Of a DNA stretch of 64,000 nucleotides, positions 36,665-46,228 are shown one piece after another. The notes below the pieces were generated by a model. That model saw nothing but the letters and a program-made list of their open reading frames with translations, was not told where the DNA came from and did not search any database. Both the position numbers and the translations under genes were made by a program. Source of the DNA: Sphingobacterium populi (lineage in GTDB: Bacteria > Bacteroidota > Bacteroidia > Sphingobacteriales > Sphingobacteriaceae); the NCBI RefSeq assembly GCF_001586775.1, contig NZ_LQXS01000001.1, forward strand, positions 496,001 through 560,000, in the 5' to 3' direction. Numbering within the stretch: position 1 is the first letter of the stretch; each line of letters opens with the position of its first letter.

Positions 36665-37818
36665 ATGCAATATCATCAAAAAAATAATTCATTCTTTGTT
36701 CTTCTACCCATTTTTGTCAATTTTTTCATCATGGGATTTGTCGATGTAGTCGGTGTCGCTACCAATTACGTTAAGAAAGATTTTGTGCTATCAGATACCA
36801 TGGCCAGCTTCATCCCAATGATGGTATTTGTATGGTTTGCTATTTGCGCTGTTCCGACTGGTTTGCTAATGAGCAAGATCGGACGTCAGAAGACGGTAGG
36901 ACTATCTCTTGTAGTTACCGTTATTGCTATGGTTATTCCATATATCGCATATAGTTATCTCGGAGTTTTAATTGCATTTGCCTTATTAGGAATAGGCAAC
37001 ACAATTTTACAAGTAGCGCTAAATCCGCTGGCAGCATCTGTCGTGAAAAAAGAGCGGCTTACCAGTATTTTGACGATGGGGCAATTTGTAAAAGCGGTCT
37101 CTTCGTTTTTAGGACCAATCCTCGTGGGATATGCGGCAAGTTTTCTTGATAACTGGAGATTTATATTTCTTTTTTATGGCATAGCGCCATGCTATCGATG
37201 GTTGTTTTATACACTATGCAATCTGAAGAAATCGTGGAAAGCGATGTCCAAACCTCTTCGTTTTCAAATGTATTGGCTTTATTGAAAGATAAATATCTTG
37301 TGCAATGTATAATCGTAATCATTTTAGTGGTCGGCATTGATGTAGGATTGAATACCAGTATTCCTCAGTTATTAATGCAGCGCGTAGCCATGACATTAGA
37401 CGAGGCTACACTGGGCACAAGTCTTTATTTTGCTATGCGCACTATCGGAACCTTGATGGGTGCTATACTGCTGGTGAAGTGGTCGGCTTTAAAGTTTTTT
37501 CGCACAACGATCGTGCTAGCCATTATAGCATTTGTGGGCTTAATGTTTAGCACATCCTTATGGATGCTACTTTTATGTATTGGCATCGTAGGGCTGGCTT
37601 GCGCGAATATTTTCTCGATTATATTTTCGCTGGCATTACAGCATGATATGAAGCACGCTAACGCCATCTCTGCATTGATGATAATGGGCGTTTCGGGAGG
37701 TGCTTTAGTATTACCATTACAAGGTTTGATCACCGATGCAACTAGTTTTACGGCTGGTCTGTCGGTTATATTGGTGAGTATGTTGATCATTAGTAGAATA
37801 TCTTATGAGTTCGAATAG
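36665..37818 (+). pseudogene. MFS sugar permease (FucP/GlcP type), frameshifted
   Basis: Frame-corrected length is about 384 residues with twelve membrane helices. FVNFFIMGFVDVVGVATNYV, the loop SKIGRQKT and GNTILQVALNPLAA identify the FHS/sugar:proton symporter branch. The frame breaks at 37186, where one G is missing from the expected ATA-GCG-GCC-ATG; the first half ends at 37285, the second continues in another frame to 37818. The ATG at 36665 lies 26 bases after the isomerase stop. By context it imports mannose across the inner membrane. The stop overlaps the ROK gene. Confidence 0.87.
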
Positions 37819-38923
37819 AGCGTACAGGTACGATCATGATCAGCGAATTGTATTGACTTTAGATGCTGGTGGTACTAATATGGTTTTCTCGGCTATACGG
37901 TCTAATCAGGAGATCGTAATGCCTTATTGTCTTCCCACTCGAGCAGATGATCTTACGCAATGTCTTAAAAATATGGTTGACGGATTTACCTATATCTGGA
38001 AGCAACTCCCCAAAGCTCCATCTGCTATCAGTTTTGCATTTCCGGGTCCTGCAGATTACAAAAATGGTATAATACACGATTTACCCAATTTTCCGTCCTT
38101 TCGAGGCGGTGTTCCTTTAGGATGTTTTCTAGAAGAACACTTTCAGATTCCTGTATTTATTAATAATGATGGTAATCTGTTTGCTTATGGCGAGGCGCTT
38201 TCAGGAGCACTACCTAACTTGAATCGTCGATTGCAATCATTGGGTCATAGCCAAGAGTACCGCAACCTTATTGGCATTACATTCGGCACTGGATTTGGAT
38301 CTGGCGTGGTCATTAATAATCACTTGCTTACTGGAGATAATGATTGTGGAGGCGATGTTTGGTTGTATCGCAATAAGTTGTTTCCAGATTTGATTGCCGA
38401 GGAGAGTGTGAGTATTCGTGCGATTTTGCGGGTGTATCATGAATTTGTGGGTAAAGCCGATGACACGCTTACGCCTAGTGATATTTTTTGTATTGCTGAA
38501 GGTGGGATGGCTGGAAACCAGCAAGCAGCTCAAGCAAGTTTTGCACGATTTGGCGAAGTAGCTGGTGATGTGATTGCACATCAACTCATGTTTGCAGACG
38601 GCATCGTGGTACTAGGAGGTGGTATCATGGGCGCATCAAAATATATTATGCCTGCTTTGCTTCAGGAGATGCATTCCAAACTGGGTACTTTTTCAGGTGC
38701 AAAATTTGATCGTCTTCCAATGCAGCTTATAGATGCTGACAACGACCGACAGTTTAATGATTCTCTTGCACAAAAGCCGATTAAAATAAGCGTGCCGAAT
38801 ACTAATCGCACGGTCGATTATAACCCTATCAAAAAGACTTTTATTATGAAAACTTTGCTAGGTACTAGCAAAGCAGTTTCATTGGGTGCGTATGCGTACG
38901 CGCTACATTCATTAGGAAATTAG
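37805..38923 (+). CDS. ROK-family sugar kinase, probable mannokinase
   Basis: A 372-residue ROK kinase. The N-terminal phosphate-binding motif is LTLDAGGTNMVFSAI, followed by FAFPGPAD, FINNDGNLFAYGE, ITFGTGFGSGVVI and VVLGGGIMGAS. The usual zinc-binding CxCGxxGCxE motif is not obvious, so it is an atypical ROK member. With an isomerase and a permease in the same operon the most likely reaction is ATP-dependent phosphorylation of mannose to mannose-6-phosphate. It overlaps the permease gene by 14 bases. Confidence 0.87.
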   Translation: MSSNRAYRYDHDQRIVLTLDAGGTNMVFSAIRSNQEIVMPYCLPTRADDLTQCLKNMVDGFTYIWKQLPKAPSAISFAFPGPADYKNGIIHDLPNFPSFRGGVPLGCFLEEHFQIPVFINNDGNLFAYGEALSGALPNLNRRLQSLGHSQEYRNLIGITFGTGFGSGVVINNHLLTGDNDCGGDVWLYRNKLFPDLIAEESVSIRAILRVYHEFVGKADDTLTPSDIFCIAEGGMAGNQQAAQASFARFGEVAGDVIAHQLMFADGIVVLGGGIMGASKYIMPALLQEMHSKLGTFSGAKFDRLPMQLIDADNDRQFNDSLAQKPIKISVPNTNRTVDYNPIKKTFIMKTLLGTSKAVSLGAYAYALHSLGN

Positions 38924-39196
38924 ATTATTTGTCCATCCATATTAAATGATGATACTATGAAAAAATAACCACCTAGCATAGGATTTTATAAAAATCCTCA
39001 GGCAATTAACAATTTTACCTATACAATACTGACTTCTCTACCAGTAGTACTAACCATATATTATTTATAAGCCGCTAGAAACAAACTTTCATAAAAATAC
39101 AGCTTGAACAGCGCTTTTTTATGAATTACTCATGCCTATATCATCCGCACAGCCGGATCATAGTGGGTATATCAATCAAAATTAAATTATGATGCT
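38924..39196 (+). promoter_or_regulatory. Leader region of susC with a decoy start and mini-ORF
   Basis: The segment separates the catabolic genes from susC. ATG-AAA-AAA-TAA at 38957-38968 is preceded by a context (ATTAAATGATGATACT) that closely resembles the one before the real susC start. A hairpin AGGATTTT-ATA-AAAATCCT at 38980-38998 has no T tract. No perfect TAnnTTTG box was found, so the susC promoter is unassigned. Confidence 0.35.
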
Positions 39197-42100
39197 ATGA
39201 AAACTAGACTACCAATTTTTAAACGTCGGAAGCACTGCTCCAGTAATTCTGGCCTAATGAAAATTTCCTTTATTAGATATTTATTGTGTGCGGTGTTGGG
39301 AATAAGCACTTTTTCAGCACTTGCGCAGAATCAAACTTTTTCTATTGAAGGGACCATTGTAAATGAAGACGATGCACCTGTGTCGGGAGCTTCGATTATT
39401 GAAAAAGGTAGCAGTAATGCGACACGTTCTGACGGAGAAGGTCGTTTTGTGCTGAACGTGACTTCCGCGAATGCGACGCTGACGATCTCTTATATAGGAT
39501 ATGCGCCACAAGACGTGGCTATAAATGGAAGAAGCAATGTACAAATTGTGCTTTCTTCTTCTAGTGAAGACATTGATGAAATTGTGGTAGTTGGGTATGG
39601 AACACAACGCAAGTCAAATGTGACGGGAGCAATCTCATCCGTCGATGTAAAAGAATTAGAAGGTAGGCCTGTCATCAACGTGGTAGAAGCTTTGCAGGGA
39701 ACCACACCAGGATTGACGATCCAACAGAGCACTTCTCAACCTGGAAGTCGTCCAGCTATTAATATTCGCGGTATCAACACACTGAATAATAATGATCCCA
39801 TGGTTATTATCGATGGTATTATTGGAGATATTCAGAACGTGAATATGAATGATATTGAAAACATTTCGGTCTTAAAAGATGCAGCATCAGCCGCTATCTA
39901 TGGCTCCCGTGCGTCTAACGGTGTCATCCTAATTACGACAAAAAGGGGTAATAAGAATACTTCCCGACTATCTTACGATTATATTTTGGGCATGCAGACG
40001 CCCACATTTCTTCCTAAGATCGTTGAACCTTGGATCTATGCTGAATTGCGAAACGAAGCGCTTTTCAATTCAGGTCGGCCGACACAGTTTTCCGCAGATC
40101 AGATTAGGGACTTTCGTAATAACCCCAGCGGTAGCAATTGGATGAAAGAAATTTATCGAGAGCGAGCACCTCAACAGATGCACAATTTGTCTTTATCTGG
40201 TGGTGGCGATAAGACAACTTACCTCATATCTGCTGCTTACACAGATCAAGAAAGTATGTTGCAAGGACCTAATTATGGACTGGATCGGATCAATTTTCGG
40301 ACAAATCTGGAAACGCAAGTTTCTGAAAGATTCAAAGTTGGCTTACTCGCTGCGTACGCCAGAAATACATTGAATGACCATGCCTACTGGACAGAATGGA
40401 TCATCGAGCAAGCTGTACGAATGCCATCAATCTATCCTATTAAGAATGAAAATGGAGATTATAATTATCCAGGCGGTAGTAATTCGAATGCATTAGCACG
40501 ATTAGAACAAGGTGGTTTACGCACAAGCTCAAATGGAGATCTGTCTGGTATACTGAATGCGGAATTTAAAATAGCAGATGGTTTAAAAATACAGGGCATG
40601 GTGGGTACGCAACTTTACGAAAATCGTCTTAAAGAAAATCGCAGAGCGATTCCCGGATCGGGCGATCTAGAAAATAGAATGACCAACAGCAGCCAGCGCA
40701 TACAAAACATTACTACAAACCTTATCCTGTCATATGATAAAAACTGGGGTGATCATACGCTCAATTCTATGGTTGGATATTCGTACGAGGGAAGTACCGA
40801 TAATCGATTTGAAACGTTTCGAATCGTAGAAGAATCCAAATATGATATCATGGGTGGAGCACAAACATCCAACACCGGCAATCAGGAATGGCAAAATGAA
40901 TGGTCAATTTATTCCGCATTTTTGCGTGCCAATTACAGTTACGATGATCGGTATTTGTTTGAGTTTAATCTTCGGGATGATGTTTCCTCCAAATTCCGCA
41001 AAGGAAATCGGTCAGCTTGGTTTCCTTCTATGTCCGCTGGCTGGCGTGTCTCCGAAGAAAGCTTTTATCCAGAAAGCCTAAAAGATGTCATGAATTCGGC
41101 AAAATTAAGATCATCATGGGGACTTGTTGGAAATAATCGAATTGCAGATTACCAATATCAAGCTACGGTAAATGTTTCCCAAGGCTACAATTTTGGAAAC
41201 ACTATCTATCCTGTTGCTTCTTTTGATGCCGTGAATCCAGATTTGCGTTGGGAGACAACCCGTATGTTCAACGTGGGTGCAGATCTCGGTTTCTTTAACA
41301 ATGCGCTGACCTTATCAGGAGAATACTATGTTAATGATACTTACGATATCCTAATTGGTATCCCTGTGCCTGGTTTATTCGGCGGTGGTACACCAATTCA
41401 AAATGCAGGAAGAGTGCAAAACAAAGGTTGGGAGCTTGCAGCCCGTTATCTATTCAATACTGGCGCAGTCAATCACAGTATATCTGGAAACATATCTGAT
41501 AGTAAAAATAAAGTAATAGACTTAAAAGGTACTGAGTGGATCAACGGCTTTGATGTCAATACGATCGTGCGTGAAGGTTATCCTATAGACTCATACTATG
41601 CATTTCGTGCTGATGGGTATTTTCAGTCGGAAGACGAGGTAGCACGCGGGCCACATCTCAACGGTATTATTCCTAAACCTGGTGACATCCGCTATCTAGA
41701 CAAGAATGGTGATGGCGTTATCAGAGAAGATGATGATAGATACGTACTCGGCAATAGGTTTCCACGCTTTTTGTATGGCTTCAACTATGCTGCCGGATGG
41801 AAGGGTTTAGATTTCTCTATGTTTTGGCAAGGAGTGGGGCAAAGAAATGTATGGATGAGAGGTGAATCGGTAGAAGCCTTTCATAACAATAACGAAGGAC
41901 CCATATTTGATTTTCATATTGACAGATGGACGAGCACCAATCCTGATGCAATTTATCCGCGCCTTACCATTGGTGCTGAATCGGTAAATAATGCAGCAAA
42001 ATCAAACTTTTGGATAGATAATGCCGCGTATTTGCGTTTAAAAAATGTACAGCTCGGTTATACCTTTCCACAAGCGTGGACCAATCGGATTTCGCTAAGC

Positions 42101-42244
42101 CGTCTTCGAATCTATACGAGTATTCAAAATGCGTTGACCATATCAAATATGAAAGGCGGATGGGATCCCGAAGCGTCGGATGGTAGCGGACGAATATATC
42201 CGGTAAACAGAACCTTCGCAGTTGGCCTAAATCTTATTTTTTAA
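39197..42244 (+). CDS. SusC-like TonB-dependent outer-membrane transporter
   Basis: A 1015-residue outer-membrane transporter for imported mannan fragments. After a signal region (start at 39197, or internal ATG at 39257 which gives a cleaner signal peptide ending ALAQN) there is a carboxypeptidase-regulatory-like domain (residues 48-125), the SusC signature EIVVVGYGTQRKSNVTGAIS, the plug with RGINTLNNNDPMVIIDG and DAASAAIYGSRASNGVILI, then the beta-barrel ending RTFAVGLNLIF. It is the first gene of the structural part of the locus and pairs with susD 11 bases downstream. Confidence 0.96.
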   Translation: MKTRLPIFKRRKHCSSNSGLMKISFIRYLLCAVLGISTFSALAQNQTFSIEGTIVNEDDAPVSGASIIEKGSSNATRSDGEGRFVLNVTSANATLTISYIGYAPQDVAINGRSNVQIVLSSSSEDIDEIVVVGYGTQRKSNVTGAISSVDVKELEGRPVINVVEALQGTTPGLTIQQSTSQPGSRPAINIRGINTLNNNDPMVIIDGIIGDIQNVNMNDIENISVLKDAASAAIYGSRASNGVILITTKRGNKNTSRLSYDYILGMQTPTFLPKIVEPWIYAELRNEALFNSGRPTQFSADQIRDFRNNPSGSNWMKEIYRERAPQQMHNLSLSGGGDKTTYLISAAYTDQESMLQGPNYGLDRINFRTNLETQVSERFKVGLLAAYARNTLNDHAYWTEWIIEQAVRMPSIYPIKNENGDYNYPGGSNSNALARLEQGGLRTSSNGDLSGILNAEFKIADGLKIQGMVGTQLYENRLKENRRAIPGSGDLENRMTNSSQRIQNITTNLILSYDKNWGDHTLNSMVGYSYEGSTDNRFETFRIVEESKYDIMGGAQTSNTGNQEWQNEWSIYSAFLRANYSYDDRYLFEFNLRDDVSSKFRKGNRSAWFPSMSAGWRVSEESFYPESLKDVMNSAKLRSSWGLVGNNRIADYQYQATVNVSQGYNFGNTIYPVASFDAVNPDLRWETTRMFNVGADLGFFNNALTLSGEYYVNDTYDILIGIPVPGLFGGGTPIQNAGRVQNKGWELAARYLFNTGAVNHSISGNISDSKNKVIDLKGTEWINGFDVNTIVREGYPIDSYYAFRADGYFQSEDEVARGPHLNGIIPKPGDIRYLDKNGDGVIREDDDRYVLGNRFPRFLYGFNYAAGWKGLDFSMFWQGVGQRNVWMRGESVEAFHNNNEGPIFDFHIDRWTSTNPDAIYPRLTIGAESVNNAAKSNFWIDNAAYLRLKNVQLGYTFPQAWTNRISLSRLRIYTSIQNALTISNMKGGWDPEASDGSGRIYPVNRTFAVGLNLIF

Positions 42245-42255
42245 TTCCTACTATC

Positions 42256-43860
42256 ATGAAAACATACTCATTACGATACTACATTGCCATTTTCACGGTG
42301 TCACTATTATTGGCATCTTGTCATGACCTAGACTTGACACCCCACGATCGAGAAACAGATGTAGCCTACTGGGACAAACCCGAATCGGCAGCCTATACGA
42401 TCAATAAATGTTATCAAGGCATGAACAATGCCGATGAAGTTCTGTATGCGGACGCCATGACGGATAATGCTTACACAAAAGTGCCAAGCTCGCACAATCA
42501 AGCAATTGGTAACGGTGCATATTCTACTGCCGATAACTATGTGCGTTCGGTTTGGGGATATCGGTATTCGGGTATTCATCAGTGCAATCAGTTGTTAGAC
42601 AATCTTGATCGTATACCTGGCCTAAGTGATGAACTGCGAAATAGATATCGGGGAGAGGCCCTATTTATTCGTGCTTATCATTACTTCGAGTTGTATTCCA
42701 AATTTGGTGATATTCCATTCGTTACCCATGTGATTTCTATTGCAGACTCTAAAACAGTATCACGCACAGCCAAATCGGAAGTCGTATCGGCACTGCTCAA
42801 TCAACTATCAGAGGTAATCGATAACAATTACTTGCCTGTTAGCTATGACTCGGAAAACACAGGCCGTATAACGAGGTGGGCGGCAATGGGGCTCAAAGCG
42901 CGTATACTTCTTTTTGAAGGTTCTTCGAGATTTAACGAAATCATTCCTATTACCAACCGAATCATCAATGAAGGCGGTTTTGCTTTGCATAACAACTATG
43001 AAAGCTTATTTCACATCCAACAGGAGAATAACACGGAAGTGATGTTGGACGTACAGTACAAACCTGTCGATAGAGAGCATCAGGTACAATACCATTTTTT
43101 GCCACCATCGTTGGGCGGCTATTCACAGTTATCTCCGCTTCAAGAATTAGTGGACAACTATATTACGCTGGATGGTTACACGATCACAGACGCACCGTCA
43201 GCGAGCTATGATCCTACAGATCCTTTTGCCAACAGAGATCCTCGGTTGGCAGCCACAGTCATGTACACCGGCAATTCGTACACTTTGGCAGACGGATCAT
43301 TGCACACCGTAGATAGTAGAAAAGGTGTTGCTCCAGATGGTTTCGATTTCGCTTCTGATGCCTCGGCTACTGGATATTACATCAAAAAATATTGGGATAA
43401 TACCTACCGATCCAATTTGATGTCAGGTCTTAATATCATCTTGATGCGTTATGCAGACATTCTGTTGATGCATGCTGAAGTGCTGGCAGAGCAGGGGCAG
43501 CTCAATCAGACGGAGTGGAATCGTACTATCCGCCCACTTCGTGAGCGGGCTGGCTTTACTGCAGCAAGTGCTTTGGATTTCCCATCTGGTGGTAATCTGA
43601 AAGATATTGTACGACGAGAGCGTCGTAGCGAGCTGGCGCTCGAAGGTTTGCGACATAAAGATATCATACGTTGGCGAATAGCCGAAAATGTGCTTAATGG
43701 CTGGTGCCATGGTCTTTTTACGGGTGATGCCGTCGGTACCGACAATGGTTATGTGCGTGTGGAGCAGAGAAAGTTTGATCCATCGAGGCATTACTTCTGG
43801 CCAATTCCGCAAAGCGAAAGAGATTTAAATACCAATTTGACACAAAATCCTCAATGGTAA
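42256..43860 (+). CDS. SusD/RagB-like glycan-binding lipoprotein
   Basis: A 534-residue surface lipoprotein that caps the SusC barrel. Lipobox LLLASC with C22, TPR-like helices (YRGEALFIRAYHYFELYSKFGDIPFV), an ILMRYADILLMHAEVLAE block and the RRERRSELALEGLRHKDIIRW signature near the C-terminus are all typical. Partner of the preceding SusC; binds alpha-mannan oligosaccharides by context. The following gene overlaps its end by the extended frame but its real start is 18 bases downstream. Confidence 0.95.
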   Translation: MKTYSLRYYIAIFTVSLLLASCHDLDLTPHDRETDVAYWDKPESAAYTINKCYQGMNNADEVLYADAMTDNAYTKVPSSHNQAIGNGAYSTADNYVRSVWGYRYSGIHQCNQLLDNLDRIPGLSDELRNRYRGEALFIRAYHYFELYSKFGDIPFVTHVISIADSKTVSRTAKSEVVSALLNQLSEVIDNNYLPVSYDSENTGRITRWAAMGLKARILLFEGSSRFNEIIPITNRIINEGGFALHNNYESLFHIQQENNTEVMLDVQYKPVDREHQVQYHFLPPSLGGYSQLSPLQELVDNYITLDGYTITDAPSASYDPTDPFANRDPRLAATVMYTGNSYTLADGSLHTVDSRKGVAPDGFDFASDASATGYYIKKYWDNTYRSNLMSGLNIILMRYADILLMHAEVLAEQGQLNQTEWNRTIRPLRERAGFTAASALDFPSGGNLKDIVRRERRSELALEGLRHKDIIRWRIAENVLNGWCHGLFTGDAVGTDNGYVRVEQRKFDPSRHYFWPIPQSERDLNTNLTQNPQW

Positions 43861-43877
43861 AGCTAAAAACGCCAATT

Positions 43878-45020
43878 ATGAAAAAGCTATTTTTATTAAT
43901 TATGACAGCATTCGCACTGACGATAAGCGGCTGCGCCAAAAAATATACGCTTTCCACCGATTTTGGAGAGCCTACCACATTATCCTCGCCAGAGCGCGTC
44001 ATTCTCGATGTGGCATCTAACAATAATATTGTACTATCTTGGAGTGGCGGTGGCGCACTTGATGGTTCGTACGCGCTCTATGAGGTATTATTCCATAGAA
44101 AAGGGGAAAACACAACAGAGCCTATCGAATGGATTAAAAGTGATCAAGGTGCTGAGCAAAAATTAACCCTCACACACGCCACGTTAAACGCGATAGCTAG
44201 AAAAGCTGGAATCAAACCTGGTGAAAAAGGTGAATTATCTTGGACAGTAGTTACCTCAAAAGGTGGAGAACGGTTAACGACCGATCTGAAAAAAGATATT
44301 GAAGTAACTCGCGGCGAAGGAATTGACAATATGCCTAATAGCCTTTATTTGTTCGGAGCAGGGAATGAAAGTAATGGTGCAGAAGGTTCTCTTTTTCGAA
44401 AAGCAGCAGATGGTATTTATGTTATCTACAGCCAAGTAATTGGCAGCGGTGAACTTGAATTTAAAGGCAAAGTCGGAGAAGAAGAATATAGCTATTTTTT
44501 GGATAATGACAAACTCAAAGAAGGCGTTGGTACAATGACTGTAGCGCCCAATACCAATCCATACCGCATCACAGTAGATTTTAATACACTGTCTATAAAA
44601 ACCGAGTTGATTACTAATGTTCGCGCCATTTGGGGAGCGACGTATGATGTTATCGGTCAGTTAGCTTATATCGGCGCGGGCAAATTTGTCGCTAACAATA
44701 GCGTAATCCGATTTATAGATCCTAGCAAGCCGGAAACCAATCCTCCAGGATGGCTCGGCTGGATAGAGGAAAGATATTATTTTATCGCTGAAGTAGATAA
44801 CGTTGAAAAATGTTGGGGGCGCATGGATGGCGTTAGTAGCGAAAGACCAGTAGGAGGTGAGCCATTATCATTCTACGAATTAGGTGAATTCACTTGGAGC
44901 CAATGGGATCATTTGTGGAAAATGAAGGGCAGTCTGGATTCCAAACGAGCTACCATTACAATACATACCAATAAGGATAATTTGATGGTACATGAATTTT
45001 CTAACATTACTAATCTCTAA
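43878..45020 (+). CDS. SusE-like surface glycan-binding lipoprotein
   Basis: A 380-residue lipoprotein (C19 in ISGCAKK). The N-terminal part (ILDVASNNNIVLSWSGG) matches the SusE immunoglobulin-like domain; the rest is beta-rich with tandem carbohydrate-binding-like segments and many aromatic residues (WGATYDVIG, GWLGWIEERYYF). No catalytic motif. In polysaccharide utilisation loci this position encodes a surface protein that helps retain the glycan. Start ATG 43878 is chosen because it begins the signal peptide. Confidence 0.8.
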   Translation: MKKLFLLIMTAFALTISGCAKKYTLSTDFGEPTTLSSPERVILDVASNNNIVLSWSGGGALDGSYALYEVLFHRKGENTTEPIEWIKSDQGAEQKLTLTHATLNAIARKAGIKPGEKGELSWTVVTSKGGERLTTDLKKDIEVTRGEGIDNMPNSLYLFGAGNESNGAEGSLFRKAADGIYVIYSQVIGSGELEFKGKVGEEEYSYFLDNDKLKEGVGTMTVAPNTNPYRITVDFNTLSIKTELITNVRAIWGATYDVIGQLAYIGAGKFVANNSVIRFIDPSKPETNPPGWLGWIEERYYFIAEVDNVEKCWGRMDGVSSERPVGGEPLSFYELGEFTWSQWDHLWKMKGSLDSKRATITIHTNKDNLMVHEFSNITNL

Positions 45021-45023
45021 CTT

Positions 45024-46223
45024 ATGAAGAATACAGTTTTTTTTCTTTTAGCCGCATTTATGATCACCGGTTGTGATGATGGATCCGAACCCATCATAAG
45101 ACCAGATGATCCAATTACATCACCTGTAGAGACAATTAAAGCACCAGCACGTGCAAAAGAAATCTTTGATCTCATCAATCAATATTATAAAGCAGGCGAT
45201 CTCTATAAAGAAAACTATCCGGTGCAAACAGGTGATAATACCTATTCCTATCTATGGCCATACGATGCCGTAGTTAGCGGTGCTTCACAATTGCACCAGT
45301 TGGGCTACGAGGTGCGGTACAACGAAATCGTGGCAGGATTCGAGAAATATTACAGACAAACCGCACACGGAAATAATATCGGTGGTTATGGATCTTCTAC
45401 CGATGGTGCTACCGGTGGAGGAACACGTTTTTACGACGATAATTCGATTATCGGTGTCAATTTGATAGAAGCGTATCATATCACCAAAGATGTCACATAC
45501 ATCGATCGTGCGGCACGCATTGTACCATTCTTAGAAAGTGGAGTAGACGATAAATTAGGTGGAGCACTGTGGTGGAATGAAGATCATCGCTATGATCCCT
45601 CGTCCAACGAAGCCAATAAGCCAACCTGCTCAAACGGCTATGCTACATTATTTTTGTTGATGTATTATGAGGTATGTACCGAAGCTGAAAAAGAACGCGT
45701 GTTGCAGCTCGCAACCGATTTATACCGTTGGTTACGTACAAATTTATATGACCCGACTACCAAATGCTATTGGAACGATAAAAACGCCAATGGATCTATA
45801 AATACACGATTGTGGACCTACAATGCGGGCGTAATGGTACAAAATGGCGTCCGATTAGCATTGATAACAGGCGATAATCAGTACCTCGAAGAAGCCAAAA
45901 TAACCGCTCAGGGTGCTTACGACTATTTCGTGAAAAGTCGTAATGGAATCTTAGCTTACACCGTAACAGATCCCTGGTTCAATACCAAACTGCTGCGTGC
46001 GTATATCGACTTGGCACCACACGATGATCGCGCTAAAACATACATTGATACCTATTATAACTTTATCAATAATGGCTATACCAAAGCACGAACGAATGCC
46101 GGTTTCTTTTATGAAGATTGGACAGGAGGTAGTCAAGGTAGATACTACTCCTTGCTGATGCAAGGTGCTGTAGTCGAATCCTACGGTGCTTTGGCATTAT
46201 TCCGTGGAGAGACAAAAGATTAG
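45024..46223 (+). CDS. GH76 endo-alpha-1,6-mannanase, surface lipoprotein
   Basis: A 399-residue enzyme with an (alpha/alpha)6 barrel of glycoside hydrolase family 76, cutting the alpha-1,6-linked backbone of fungal mannan. The lipobox gives C17 followed by DDGSE, an acidic run typical of export to the outer face. The catalytic aspartate pair is D138-D139 in RFYDDNSIIG; YSYLWPYDAVVSGASQL, ALWWNEDHR and PTCSNGYATLFLL are further GH76 blocks. Four bases after the SusE-like gene. Confidence 0.92.
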   Translation: MKNTVFFLLAAFMITGCDDGSEPIIRPDDPITSPVETIKAPARAKEIFDLINQYYKAGDLYKENYPVQTGDNTYSYLWPYDAVVSGASQLHQLGYEVRYNEIVAGFEKYYRQTAHGNNIGGYGSSTDGATGGGTRFYDDNSIIGVNLIEAYHITKDVTYIDRAARIVPFLESGVDDKLGGALWWNEDHRYDPSSNEANKPTCSNGYATLFLLMYYEVCTEAEKERVLQLATDLYRWLRTNLYDPTTKCYWNDKNANGSINTRLWTYNAGVMVQNGVRLALITGDNQYLEEAKITAQGAYDYFVKSRNGILAYTVTDPWFNTKLLRAYIDLAPHDDRAKTYIDTYYNFINNGYTKARTNAGFFYEDWTGGSQGRYYSLLMQGAVVESYGALALFRGETKD

Positions 46224-46228
46224 CGGCT

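Noticed and set aside
38980..38998. Hairpin after the ROK kinase as a terminator
   Set aside because: The stem is AT-rich and no T tract follows.
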